Shown one piece after another: positions 24,156 through 32,289 of a stretch of DNA of 32,289 nt; position 1 is the stretch's first letter, and every line of letters begins with the position of its first letter. The notes below the pieces were generated by a model. The model saw nothing but the letters and a program-made list of their open reading frames with translations, had not been told where the DNA came from and did no database searches. The translations under genes and the position numbers were made by a program. Origin of the DNA: Alphaproteobacteria bacterium (GTDB lineage Bacteria > Pseudomonadota > Alphaproteobacteria > Bin95). The DNA lies in contig JAJDVH010000015.1 of assembly GCA_022826185.1 (NCBI GenBank), positions 1 through 32,289 of the forward strand, written 5' to 3'.

Positions 24156-26381
24156 TCAGGTCAGGTAGGCCCCGGAGACGAGGTCGGATACCCCGTCCAG
24201 CCGCTCCCCGAGCGCCGCCAGCGCCGCCTTGTCCACCGTCTCCGGCGTCTCGACCGCGATGGCGGCATGGGCGCGCAGCGCGGCGCGCGCGAGCGGCGAC
24301 ATCACCCCGTGCATCTCCGCGCCCGGCAGCAGCGCGATCAGGCTGCGCATCCGCTCCAGCAGGAACAGGATCGAGCGCGGGTTCATGGCGTCGAACACCA
24401 TCAGGTCCACCACCGTGTTGCGGTGCGTGCCGAGCGAGTAGCGGCGCTGGTAGGTCATGGTGCAGTCGCCGATTTCCATGGCGAGGTCGAGCGCGCCCTC
24501 CGGCGCGGCCGGGTCCGCGAAATGCGCCAGCGCCGAGGCCATGCCGGACGCGCGCTCCAGCTCCCGCCCGAGGATGAGGAAGCGCCAGCCGGTGAAGCGG
24601 TACATGTTTTCGTGGACGAGCCCGGAGAGACCCGCGAGGCGGTGCAGCAGGGCGGTCATGATGCGCGCCGTGTCGTCGCCCGGCCGCGCCGTCCGGGCCA
24701 TCTCCTCGGCGGCCTCATTCAGGTTGCGCAGCGCCGTCCAGCCGTCGATGGAGAAGCGGTCATGCACCCGGCTCGCGCAGACCAGCGCCGAGTCGAGCGT
24801 CCGCAGCAGGCCCTGCGGCACATTCTCTTCGGGGTCGAGCGGCAGGTCGCGGAGATAATCGCAGAGGCTCGCCTGGAGCGGATTGTCCCGCGAGCCCGTT
24901 TCCGCCAGGCGCAGATGGAGCGCGCGCAGCAGCCGGATCGCCGCTTCCGCCCGCTCGACATAGCGCCCGAGCCAGAACAGGTTGTCCGCCGCCCGGCTCG
25001 GCAGGGTTCCCGGCAGCGGCCGGCGGTAGGTGTCGGAGGGGCGCGCCGTCATCGTGTCGATGGGCACCGGCTCGTCGCTGACCGCCCAGATATCGGCGAC
25101 GGCGCCCGGGTCTTCCGCCGACACGCCGCCGAGGCGGGCATAGCCGCCGGGCATCGCTTGCCAGCCTTCGGGCGTGCGCGCGAGGAACAGGCGGAGCGTC
25201 ACCGGCTCGGACCGGAGCGCGCCACTGGTCCAGGCCGGCACGGTCGAGCGGGGCCCGGGCTCCGGCGCCGCCGCCCACCAGCCCTCCGCCGACCCTGCCG
25301 CCGGCCCGCCCCCGGCCTCGGCGATCTGCGGCAGGAACGGCGCGAGCGCGGGGTCTTCGAGCACGCCGGAGCCGAGCGCATTGACCGCCGAGAGCGTCCC
25401 TTCGCGGAGCGCATCGACCAGGCCCGGCACCCCGACCGCAGATGTCTCGTCCAGCTCCAGCGGGTCCGCGCGCCCGGCCCGGAGACGGCGCCAGAGGACG
25501 CCGACCGGCCGCGGGCCGGCCACGGTGCGGATCGTCGCCGCGCCGTTCTCGATGGCGATGTCCTCGCCCTCGAACAGCATGAAGCCCAGATAGCGCGCCA
25601 GGTAGGCATGCTCGAAATAGTTCGCCCCGCCGGGGCCTGCCGTCAGCATTCCCACGCGCCCGCCGCCTACCCGGTCGAGCGCGCCCATCGCATCGCGGAA
25701 TGCCCGGAAGAAGCCGGCCAGGCGGTGCACATGGGACTCCTGGAAAAGCTCCTGGAACACGCGCTGCGTGGCGAGCCGCGTCTCCAGCGCGGTGCCGGCG
25801 CCGGCGGGCGACTCGGTGCGGTCGCGCAGCACCTGCCACTCGCCGTCCGGCCGCCGCGCGACATCGAAGGCGATAAAGTGCAGGTGATGGCCCGAGGCAG
25901 GCCTGACGCCGACCAGCGGGCGAAGCCAGGCGGGACTGGCGGCGACCGGCCCCGCCGGCAGCAACCCCTCCGCGACCAGCCGGCCCTCGCCATAGAGGTC
26001 GGCCATGACGGCTTCCAGAAGCCCGGCCCGCCGGGCGAGCCCGCCCGCAAGCCGGCGCCATTCCCCTTCGTGCAGGATGAGCGGCACCGGGCTGAACGGC
26101 CATGTCCGCCCGCCCGGTCCCTCCGCACCCTGCCGGCGGAAAAACACGCCGGCGTCATGCAGATATTGCTCGCCGCGCGCCGTCCGCCGTTTCAGCTCCG
26201 CTTCGGAAAGCCCTGCGAATCCCTCGACAAAATGCCGCCAGACCGGCCTGACCCGGCCTTCTTCGTCGAGCAGTTCGTCGAAACCGCCCGCCGGCGGCCG
26301 GTAGCCGGCAACCCCCGGCTCCTGTTCCAACGCCTGCCGTCTCGTCGGATGCAGCACCGCTCGCTCCACGGGTCCGAACAA
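24156..26381 (-). CDS. Fused circularly permuted ATP-grasp (DUF404/407) and alpha-E (DUF403) protein
   Basis: A 741-aa two-domain cytoplasmic protein. Residues about 20-455 are the circularly permuted ATP-grasp unit (YRPPAGGFDELLDEEGRVRP, PFSPVPLILHEGEWRRL, HHLHFIAFDVARRPDGEW, AGPGGANYFEHAYLARYLGF, FEGEDI). Residues 460-741 are the alpha-E helical domain (LPSRAADNLFWLGRYVERAE, MYRFTGWRFLILGRELERA, RRYSLGTHRNTVVDLMVFD). In many genomes these are two genes beside a transglutaminase; here they are fused. ATP-grasp members are predicted to ligate amino acids or peptides. The start is TTG 26381, with an in-frame stop four codons upstream; GTG codons at positions 5 and 9 are alternatives. The Asp/Glu-poor linker at 340-360 (GGGPAAGSAEGWWAAAPEPG) is a low-complexity insertion. 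Confidence 0.92.
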   Translation of the reverse strand: MFGPVERAVLHPTRRQALEQEPGVAGYRPPAGGFDELLDEEGRVRPVWRHFVEGFAGLSEAELKRRTARGEQYLHDAGVFFRRQGAEGPGGRTWPFSPVPLILHEGEWRRLAGGLARRAGLLEAVMADLYGEGRLVAEGLLPAGPVAASPAWLRPLVGVRPASGHHLHFIAFDVARRPDGEWQVLRDRTESPAGAGTALETRLATQRVFQELFQESHVHRLAGFFRAFRDAMGALDRVGGGRVGMLTAGPGGANYFEHAYLARYLGFMLFEGEDIAIENGAATIRTVAGPRPVGVLWRRLRAGRADPLELDETSAVGVPGLVDALREGTLSAVNALGSGVLEDPALAPFLPQIAEAGGGPAAGSAEGWWAAAPEPGPRSTVPAWTSGALRSEPVTLRLFLARTPEGWQAMPGGYARLGGVSAEDPGAVADIWAVSDEPVPIDTMTARPSDTYRRPLPGTLPSRAADNLFWLGRYVERAEAAIRLLRALHLRLAETGSRDNPLQASLCDYLRDLPLDPEENVPQGLLRTLDSALVCASRVHDRFSIDGWTALRNLNEAAEEMARTARPGDDTARIMTALLHRLAGLSGLVHENMYRFTGWRFLILGRELERASGMASALAHFADPAAPEGALDLAMEIGDCTMTYQRRYSLGTHRNTVVDLMVFDAMNPRSILFLLERMRSLIALLPGAEMHGVMSPLARAALRAHAAIAVETPETVDKAALAALGERLDGVSDLVSGAYLT

Positions 26382-26472
26382 AGAAGCCTATGGTATCCGC
26401 CCGCAGCCGGGGGCGGTAGCGGTCGAGGCGAAAGGCGTTGTGGCTGCCCCGGAAGATCGGGACCGCCCCCAA

Positions 26473-26856
26473 TCAAGCCGTCTCCGCCTCCGCGCTCCGG
26501 GCTTCCCGGCGCAGCTTCATCAGGTGAAGGGGGAGTTCCGTGCGCAGCTTGCCCGCATCGACATGCCAGGGGGCGCCCCAGCCTGCCTGGACAGGGTCCC
26601 GGAAACGGCCGGCGGGCGCAGTCGTTCCTTCGAGGCGCGCCCTGCAGAAGCGGGCAACGCGGCCGAGATTGCCGTCGGGATCCTCGACCCGGCCTCGCGC
26701 CAGTTCGCAGGCATAGCCCAACTGGCGCAGGGAAGCCTCATCCTCGCGGCCATCCGGCATATGCCGGCCGGCCGCCACCTTTGCGAGGAGTTCCATCAGG
26801 TCGCGCTCCCTGCGGCGGGCGGCGCCGAAGACATCCTCATGGCGGCTCGGAGGCAT
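26473..26856 (-). CDS. Uncharacterised 127-aa protein overlapping a nucleotidyltransferase gene
   Basis: I do not recognise this protein. It is basic and mostly helical by eye: MPPSRHEDVFGAARRRERDL, a segment ELLAKVAAGRHMPDGREDEA, an Arg-rich middle (LARGRVEDPDGNLGRVARFC) and a C-terminal RTELPLHLMKLRREARSAEA. No signal peptide or membrane segment. The chosen ATG 26856 has GGAGG region CGAGCC upstream and gives a 20-bp overlap with the end of the nucleotidyltransferase gene, indicating coupling. The ATP-grasp/alpha-E gene begins 91 bp further on. By position it is the partner, perhaps the antitoxin or target-binding subunit, of the nucleotidyltransferase. That is inference from gene order. 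Confidence 0.6.
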   Translation of the reverse strand: MPPSRHEDVFGAARRRERDLMELLAKVAAGRHMPDGREDEASLRQLGYACELARGRVEDPDGNLGRVARFCRARLEGTTAPAGRFRDPVQAGWGAPWHVDAGKLRTELPLHLMKLRREARSAEAETA

Positions 26857-27409
26857 CGCCTTCCCTCGCGACAATCTCTTTGGCTTCCTCGAAATTATGA
26901 CGGACAAACGTAGTATCCCCTACGTAGTAGTCCAGAGCTTCTTCCATTCTTTCCGCGAAGAGCAACGGATCGACAAGGCCGTGCGCAGCAAGCTGGCGGA
27001 TGTCCTCCCGATCGCGTTCCGAGAACCGTGCAACCTTCGACACCGCCAGATCGACGGGATCTATCATGAGGATGACGATGTTCCCCGCCCGGGATACTTC
27101 CCGCGCCCGCTTCCCCCAATCCGGCGGGAAGGACCCCATTGCGTCGGAAAAGCCGCCATCCATTACAACCAGATGCCGGTCGTGCGGATCGTCCGGGTTC
27201 GGCACTTCGAAGACTTGCATGTCCGGCGGGATGGGAACGCGGTGCGACCAGTCGATGTCGACATCGTCCGACATTCGGTGGCCCGTGTAGTAATTCACGG
27301 CAATACCACCCGCAATCCTGGCTTCAACCGGTTCACCAAGGTTCCCCAGACGATCCGAGAGAGATTCGAGATGGAGCCGCAGCGCGGGCAATAGCTGGCG
27401 ATCCGTCAT
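26837..27409 (-). CDS. AbiEii/DUF6036-like nucleotidyltransferase
   Basis: A 190-aa protein with the minimal nucleotidyltransferase signature: Gly34-Gly35 (RIAGGIAVNYYTGHRM) then acidic residues in SDDVDIDW (47-54), the hG-G..D-x-D pattern of DNA polymerase beta-like enzymes. ILMIDPVDLAVSKVARFSER is the conserved block after it, as in AbiEii-like and DUF6036-type proteins. Such proteins can act as toxins that modify tRNA or nucleotides. The ATG at 27409 has AGGAG 8 nt upstream, and a TATACT -10-like box (27461-27456) precedes it without a good -35. The module is A+T-rich for this genome (28 of 60 G+C over 26881-26940), a sign of transfer. Confidence 0.75.
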   Translation of the reverse strand: MTDRQLLPALRLHLESLSDRLGNLGEPVEARIAGGIAVNYYTGHRMSDDVDIDWSHRVPIPPDMQVFEVPNPDDPHDRHLVVMDGGFSDAMGSFPPDWGKRAREVSRAGNIVILMIDPVDLAVSKVARFSERDREDIRQLAAHGLVDPLLFAERMEEALDYYVGDTTFVRHNFEEAKEIVAREGDASEPP

Positions 27410-27575
27410 GCCGGGGCGCTCCTGGTGCCTGGTCTGCCTTTTGCCTTGGCCACAAGTATATTCATGTCCATCCCGGACACCGAGCCGCAAAACTCCGAAC
27501 GCCGCCGCGGCCGCGTATCGCCCGCCCGCCGAAAGCGGCAGCCGCACCCGCCCGTGTTGCGCCGCACCCGCTCCC

Positions 27576-28496
27576 ATGCTTCCTTTCGCTCCCATGTTGA
27601 AGAACCTCTGGTACACGGGCGCGCCGCTCGACCGGATCTCGCATCTGCGCGAGGACCCGGCCTGGATCGCCGCGCGGCGCCGCGCGAAGGACACGCGGCT
27701 GGTGCCCGTCTGGCGGTCGCGCTCGCTGGTCCACACGGAGGACGACCGGGCGCTGATCCTGACGGTCGAGGAAGCCGGCGAGCTGCTCGACGCGGCCCAG
27801 CACGAGGTGGTGCTCGGGCTGGAAGGCGACACGCTCTATATCGGCCTCGACCTCTCGCACCTGGAGGACCCGTACGGCCATCCGCGCATCGGAGCGGAGG
27901 GCGTCTTCGAGGACCTGCGCCAGATCGGCCCGGTCATTCCGGCGGACGAGGGCGCCATCCTCGCCCATGCGCGGGGCATGATGACCTGGCACCAGCGCCA
28001 CCGCTTTTGCGGCGTCTGCGGCGCGCCGACGGAGGTGAGCCACGGCGGCTACCAGCGCAATTGCACCGGCTGCGGCGCGCAGCATTTCCCGCGCACCGAC
28101 CCGGCGGTCATCATGCTGGTCCACAAGGGCGACAACTGCCTGCTCGGGCGCACGCACCAGTTTCCGCGGCGCATCTATTCCACGCTCGCGGGCTTCGTCG
28201 AGCCGGGCGAGAGCCTGGAGGAAGCGGTCGCGCGCGAGGTGTTCGAGGAGGCCGGCGTCAAGGTCGGCGAGGTGCGCTACATGGCCTCCCAGCCCTGGCC
28301 GTTCCCGTCGTCGCTGATGCTCGGCTTCCATGCCGAGGCGGAGGCGATGGACCTCAACATCGACCCGAAGGAGCTCGAGGACGCCCGCTGGATGACGCGC
28401 GAGCAGATCGGCCGGATCGAGGAGTTCGACATGGAGCTGCCGCGCCGCGACAGCATCGCCTGGCGGCTGGTCAAGGCCTGGCTCGACGGTGTGTGA
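27576..28496 (+). CDS. nudC: NAD+ diphosphatase (NudC-type Nudix hydrolase)
   Basis: A 306-aa enzyme that splits NAD(H) into NMN(H) and AMP and, as NudC, can remove NAD caps from RNA. A zinc ribbon uses Cys145/148 (CGVC) and Cys163/166 (CTGC). The Nudix box GFVEPGESLEEAVAREVFEE (206-225, then AGV) is complete, and SQPWPFPSS (238-246), the NADH-pyrophosphatase mark, follows at the right distance. I chose ATG 27576 (MLPFAPMLKNLWYTG); ATG 27594 is an equally possible start. The frame is open further upstream but reads low-quality sequence. The 3' end overlaps the convergent EamA gene by 26 bp. Confidence 0.94.
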   Translation: MLPFAPMLKNLWYTGAPLDRISHLREDPAWIAARRRAKDTRLVPVWRSRSLVHTEDDRALILTVEEAGELLDAAQHEVVLGLEGDTLYIGLDLSHLEDPYGHPRIGAEGVFEDLRQIGPVIPADEGAILAHARGMMTWHQRHRFCGVCGAPTEVSHGGYQRNCTGCGAQHFPRTDPAVIMLVHKGDNCLLGRTHQFPRRIYSTLAGFVEPGESLEEAVAREVFEEAGVKVGEVRYMASQPWPFPSSLMLGFHAEAEAMDLNIDPKELEDARWMTREQIGRIEEFDMELPRRDSIAWRLVKAWLDGV

Positions 28497-29355
28497 CCTG
28501 CTCGCGCCAGAGCACATAGAGGCCTGAAGCGACGATCAGCCCGCCGCCGGCGAAGGTCGCCGTGTCGGGCAGGTCGGCGAAAGCGAACCAGCCGATCAGC
28601 ACCGCCCACAGCATGCGCGAATAGTTGAAGGGCGCGAGCAGGGCCGCCTCCGTGACGGCGAAGGCGTTTATCATCAGGAAATGCGCCCCCGCGCCGATCG
28701 CGCCCGAAAGCGCCATCCAGGCCCACATCTCCCAGGCGGGCCATTGCCAGAAGAACGGCATGGCGAGCGTGAGCAGCAGCGCGCCGCCAGCCGAGGTGTA
28801 GAACAGGGTCGCCAGATGGTCCTCCCGCGCCGTGATGATGCGCGTGACAAGCTGGAAGCCCGCGAAGAAGACCGCGCCGATGAGCGGCAGCACGGCCGCC
28901 CAGTGGACGATGCCGAGGCCCGGGCGGATCACCACAACGACCCCGACCCAGCCGAGCAGCACCGCCGCCCAGCGGTGCGGCCCGACCCGCTCCTTCAGCA
29001 CCGGCCAGGACAGCGCGGTCATGAACAGCGGCGCGGCGAAGCTGATGACCGTGGCGTCCGCGAGCGCCAGATATTGCAGGCCGACGAACAGCATGGAGAG
29101 CGAGCCGACCAGGCAGCCCGCCCGCAGCAGTTGCAGTCCGGGATTGCGGGTGCGCAGCCAGCGCCGGGGCGGGATGCGGGCGATGGCGAACCCGATCGCG
29201 AGCGTGATGGCGATGAAGGTGAAATAGCCCCACGCGACCTGCACGCCGCTCAGGCCGGACGCCACATGCTTGGCGATGGCATCGACCGCCGTGATGCCGA
29301 CCATCGCGACCAGCATGAGCGGGATGCCGAGGGACGGGCGGTGGCGTGGCGGCAA
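28471..29355 (-). CDS. EamA/DMT-family membrane transporter
   Basis: A 294-aa inner-membrane protein with about ten hydrophobic segments in two EamA repeats, near 9-145 and 152-285. Typical strings are GITAVDAIAKHVASGLSG, FVGLQYLALADATVISFAAP at the end of repeat one, and APFNYSRMLWAVLIGWFAFA in repeat two. The family exports metabolites or amino acids; the substrate cannot be read. The start is TTG 29355 or ATG 29316 (MLVAMVG), which would shorten only the charged N-terminal tail. Convergent overlap of 26 bp with nudC; divergent from the MmgE/PrpD gene. Confidence 0.9.
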   Translation of the reverse strand: MPPRHRPSLGIPLMLVAMVGITAVDAIAKHVASGLSGVQVAWGYFTFIAITLAIGFAIARIPPRRWLRTRNPGLQLLRAGCLVGSLSMLFVGLQYLALADATVISFAAPLFMTALSWPVLKERVGPHRWAAVLLGWVGVVVVIRPGLGIVHWAAVLPLIGAVFFAGFQLVTRIITAREDHLATLFYTSAGGALLLTLAMPFFWQWPAWEMWAWMALSGAIGAGAHFLMINAFAVTEAALLAPFNYSRMLWAVLIGWFAFADLPDTATFAGGGLIVASGLYVLWREQVTHRRARP

Positions 29356-29462
29356 GGCGGTTCCGTTCGTGCGCGGGAGGCAGCCGGAGTGGAATAGCCG
29401 TAATTGGCCCGCCGGGCTATGATTGCCGTCGAAGACAGGGGATCGACAGGGAGGGTTCGGCC

Positions 29463-30887
29463 ATGGACGGGCTCCAGACGGCAGTGAGCGAAGGAACGGC
29501 GGCGGCGAACCGGCCGATAGCCGCGATGCTGGCGGAATTCGCCTGCGGGCTCGACGACCGTGCGGTTCCGGACCGGGTGATGGAGCGCGCGCGCCTGCAC
29601 ATCCTCGACTGCATCGGCATCGCGCTCGCCTCGACCGGCTACGAGTTCGGCCAGCGCACGATTGACGCCATGCGCGGCCTTGCCGGCGAGGGGCCGTCGC
29701 CGGTCATCGGCGCGGACATCCGCCTGCCGATGCGCGATGCCGCGCTGGTCAACGGCACGCTGGTCCACGGCCTCGACTATGACGACACGCACTCCGACGG
29801 CGTGGTCCATGCCTCGGCCTCTTCGCTCGTCGCCGCGCTCGCGCAGGGCTTCGCGTCCGGCGCCTCGGGCCGGGACCTGCTCGCCGCCTACCTGGTCGGC
29901 GTCGAGGCGTCCTCGCGGATCGGCCAGGCGGCGCAGGGCGGCTTCCATGTGCGCGGGCACCATCCGACCGGCCTTGTCGGCGCGTTCGGCGCGGCGCTGA
30001 CCGCCGCCCGGCTCGCCGGCCTCTCCGAGCGCGAGGCGGCGATGGCGCAGGGCATCGCGCTCTCCATGGCCGCCGGCAGCCTGGAGTTCCTCTCCGACGG
30101 CGCCTGGACCAAGCGCATCCATCCCGGCTGGGCGGCCGTGGCGGGCATCACCGCGGCCGCGCTCGCCGGCGGCGGCTTCCAGGGCCCGAGCGCGCCCTAT
30201 GAGGGGCGCTACGGCCTCTACAACCTGCATCTGGGCGCGGACCACGAGGCGCGGCTCGACATGGCGACGGCCGCGCTCGGCGAGGTCTGGGAGCTGGAGA
30301 ATGTGGCCTTCAAGCCCTACCCCGCCTGCCATTTCAACCACGCCTTCGCCGACGCCGCGCTGGCGCTCCGGCGCGACCACGGGCTCCGGCCGGAGGACGT
30401 GGACAGCATCACCGGCTATATCGCGGACGCGCAGGCCAATGTCGTCTGCCGCCCGGAGGAAACCAAGAAGCGCCCGCAGAACAGCTACGACGCCCAGTTC
30501 TCGATGCACTACACCATCGCCGCGGCGCTCAAGCACGGCCGCTTCACGCTGGACGAGATCGACCCCGGCGCGATCTCCGACCCGGAGGTGCTGGCGCTGG
30601 CGGACCGGGTGGAGTTCGCCATCGACCCGGACTCGGCCTTCCCGCGCTACTATTCTGGCGAGATCAGGGTCCGCACCCGCGACGGGCGCGAGCTCCGCCA
30701 CCGCGAGGCCGTCAACCGCGGCTCCGACGCCAACCCGCTCTCCGCGGACGACATCTGCGCCAAGTTCCGGGACAATGCCGACCGCGCTGTCGGCCCCGAG
30801 CAGAGGGAGCGCATCTTCGACGCCGTCATGACCCTCGACCGCGCCCCGGACCTCAAGGAGCTCGACGCCGCGCTTTGCGAGGGCTGA
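29463..30887 (+). CDS. MmgE/PrpD-family protein
   Basis: A 474-aa protein of the MmgE/PrpD fold, whose characterised members are 2-methylcitrate dehydratase and aconitate decarboxylase. Family blocks are LHILDCIGIALASTGYEFGQ, NGTLVHGLDYDDTHSDGVVH (active-site loop with His and Asp), HHPTGLVGAFGAALTAARLA, ELENVAFKPYPACHFNHAFA, and DAQFSMHYTIAAALKHGRF. The ATG at 29463 is preceded by GGGAGGG. No prpB, prpC or other methylcitrate gene is present, so a dehydratase or isomerase role on another acid is as likely. It is 35 bp before the penicillin-acylase gene and probably co-transcribed with it. Confidence 0.92.
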   Translation: MDGLQTAVSEGTAAANRPIAAMLAEFACGLDDRAVPDRVMERARLHILDCIGIALASTGYEFGQRTIDAMRGLAGEGPSPVIGADIRLPMRDAALVNGTLVHGLDYDDTHSDGVVHASASSLVAALAQGFASGASGRDLLAAYLVGVEASSRIGQAAQGGFHVRGHHPTGLVGAFGAALTAARLAGLSEREAAMAQGIALSMAAGSLEFLSDGAWTKRIHPGWAAVAGITAAALAGGGFQGPSAPYEGRYGLYNLHLGADHEARLDMATAALGEVWELENVAFKPYPACHFNHAFADAALALRRDHGLRPEDVDSITGYIADAQANVVCRPEETKKRPQNSYDAQFSMHYTIAAALKHGRFTLDEIDPGAISDPEVLALADRVEFAIDPDSAFPRYYSGEIRVRTRDGRELRHREAVNRGSDANPLSADDICAKFRDNADRAVGPEQRERIFDAVMTLDRAPDLKELDAALCEG

Positions 30888-30922
30888 AACGCGCCTGCGC
30901 CCTGCGCTGACCGGAGGACCGG

Positions 30923-32289
30923 ATGCCGTCCCAACTCTCCTCCGTCACCGCCGGGCTTGCCATCGGCGCGGCGGTGCTGCTGCTCTCGGCCTGTGCGCTG
31001 CTGGCGCCGCTGCCGAAGCCGAAGGGCGTCGCCGCGCGGCTTGAGGCGTTCCCCACGCGCGGCCTGCCGCTGGACGGGCGCGTGACGATCCGCTGGAGCG
31101 AGCGGCAGATCCCCTTCATTGAAGCCGAGAGCGACGGCGATGCGGCGTTCGCGCTCGGCCTCGTGCATGCGCATCTCAGGCTCGGCCAGATGGCGATGGC
31201 GCGCATGCTGGCGCGCGGGCGGCTGTCCGAGATGATCGGCCCCATGGGCGTCGATATCGACCGCGGCCTGCGCACGCTCTCCTACGGGCGCGCCGCGGCG
31301 GAGATCGAGCGCAGCATGGACGAGGCCGCCCGGCTCTGGGTCCGGCGCTTCGTGGATGGCGTCAACCACTACCAGGACAGCGCGGCCGAACTGCCGCACG
31401 ATTTCGCCGTTCTGGGCCTGGAGCCGGAGCCCTGGAGCGTCGCCGACGTCCTGGCCATCGGGCGTCTCGGCGGCACGGACGTGAACTGGCTGGTCTGGGC
31501 GGACCTCCTGCCGCTCCGCGCGCGGCCCGGCTGGGACGAGCTCTGGGCGCGCCTGGTGGCGGGCGGCGCGGTCTCGGTCGCCGGGTCCGACGGCGGCGGC
31601 CCCACCGCCCGGGCGCAGCGCTGGCTCGGCGGGCTCTCGAAATCCGGCAGCAACAGCCTCGCGGTGGCGGCGCACCGCAGCGATACCGGCGGCGCGCTCA
31701 TGGCCAACGACCCGCACCTCGGCATCATGGTTCCCAACGTCTGGCTGATCGCGGGCGTGAAGTCGCCCTCCTATCATGCGGTCGGACTGATGGCGCCGGG
31801 ACTCCCCATCTTCGCCATCGGCCGCAACCCGCACATCGCCTGGGGCGGCACCAACATGCGCGCGGCCTCGAGCGATCTCTACGACGTGAGCGGCGTGCCG
31901 CCATCCGACATCGCCGAGCGCAGCGAGAGCATCGGCGTGCGCTGGTGGTTCGACAGCGACGTGACCGTGCGCGAGACGCAGTGGGGGCCGATCGTCAGCG
32001 ACGCGCCGCTGCTCGCCGACCTCGACCTGCCGCCGCTCGCGCTGAAATGGACCGGCCACGACGCGAGCGACGAGATCGGCGCCATGCTGGCGGTGAGCCG
32101 CGCCCGCAGCTTCGACGAGTTCCGCGCGGCCTTCGACGGCTTCGCCGTGCCGGGCCAGAACATGCTCTACGCGGACGCGGAGGGAAATATCGGCAGGGTG
32201 CTGGCGGTGTGGCTCCCCGGCCGCGAGGGCCCGCACGCCGATATCGCCCTCGACACCGCCGGCCACGATGCCTCGTGGCAAGCCATGCG
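30923..32289 (+). CDS. Penicillin-acylase-family N-terminal nucleophile hydrolase, lipoprotein (partial)
   Basis: The first 455 codons of a protein that continues beyond the window. The N-terminus is a lipoprotein signal with lipobox LSAC (Cys24), so it should be anchored on the outer side of the inner membrane or in the outer membrane. The alpha-chain region has DGDAAFALGLVHAHLRLGQM and RGRLSEMIGP. The autocatalytic cleavage site is SKSGSN at 239-244, making Ser243 the new N-terminal nucleophile of the beta chain. ANDPHLGIMVPNVW and RNPHIAWGGTNMRAASSDLY follow as usual. Substrates of the family include beta-lactam side chains and acyl-homoserine lactones. GGAGG lies 6 nt before the ATG. Confidence 0.9.
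   Translation, partial: MPSQLSSVTAGLAIGAAVLLLSACALLAPLPKPKGVAARLEAFPTRGLPLDGRVTIRWSERQIPFIEAESDGDAAFALGLVHAHLRLGQMAMARMLARGRLSEMIGPMGVDIDRGLRTLSYGRAAAEIERSMDEAARLWVRRFVDGVNHYQDSAAELPHDFAVLGLEPEPWSVADVLAIGRLGGTDVNWLVWADLLPLRARPGWDELWARLVAGGAVSVAGSDGGGPTARAQRWLGGLSKSGSNSLAVAAHRSDTGGALMANDPHLGIMVPNVWLIAGVKSPSYHAVGLMAPGLPIFAIGRNPHIAWGGTNMRAASSDLYDVSGVPPSDIAERSESIGVRWWFDSDVTVRETQWGPIVSDAPLLADLDLPPLALKWTGHDASDEIGAMLAVSRARSFDEFRAAFDGFAVPGQNMLYADAEGNIGRVLAVWLPGREGPHADIALDTAGHDASWQAM

Noticed and set aside
24267-26900. An 877-codon plus-strand open frame opposite the ATP-grasp/alpha-E gene
   Set aside because: Arg/Ala/Pro-rich antisense shadow; the minus-strand product has clear domain motifs throughout.
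30650-32281. A 543-codon minus-strand open frame at the right end
   Set aside because: It is antisense to the penicillin-acylase gene, whose lipobox and SGSN nucleophile site are clear on the plus strand.

Overview
The window is a chromosomal segment of a high-G+C bacterium, most likely an alphaproteobacterium. The signs are strong G/C bias at third codon positions, dense operons with 1-8 bp stop/start overlaps, dispersed palindromes built on ATGCCCGGA-N5-TCCGGGCAT, and a catabolic gene mix (Liv-type ABC transport, CaiB-type CoA transferase, MmgE/PrpD, UbiD, penicillin-acylase family). I cannot place it below class.

Layout. (1) 1-629 holds no gene but a nested block of inverted repeats, followed by a good sigma70-type promoter (630-658). 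(2) 738-8949 is one long plus-strand operon: one branched-chain-type periplasmic binding protein, two complete permease/ATPase sets in tandem (H-M-G-F then H-M-G-F), and a Met/His-rich exported YtkA-like protein. A second repeat block follows (8984-9185), with one unit inverted relative to the first block. (3) 9188-10323 (minus) is an A+T-richer two-gene module, an uncharacterised 225-aa protein coupled to a PIN-domain nuclease, with the look of a toxin-antitoxin pair. (4) 10566-12338 carries ubiD between two oppositely oriented tRNA-Leu genes (CAG and CAA). (5) 12368-17574 holds a small retropepsin-like protease coupled to an SDR without the usual Tyr/Lys pair, then comB, adenine deaminase, an amidase and upp, the last group including nucleobase salvage. 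(6) 17762-22881 holds a 2OG-Fe(II) oxygenase and a CoA transferase (minus), divergent from a DAO-family FAD oxidoreductase coupled to a MoeB/ThiF-type E1 enzyme, then an exported DsbA-like protein.

(7) 22929-27409 is a minus-strand run: an AbiEii-like nucleotidyltransferase, an overlapping 127-aa orphan, a fused circularly permuted ATP-grasp/alpha-E protein, its usual transglutaminase partner, and a small regulator/antitoxin-like gene broken by a one-base frameshift. (8) 27576-32289 holds nudC, an EamA transporter (convergent, overlapping), an MmgE/PrpD protein and a penicillin-acylase-family lipoprotein that runs off the window.

The strongest leads for something undescribed are the 225-aa/PIN pair, the nucleotidyltransferase/orphan pair next to the ATP-grasp-transglutaminase module, and the one-binding-protein, two-permease-set transporter whose second LivG-like ATPase has a degenerate ABC signature.
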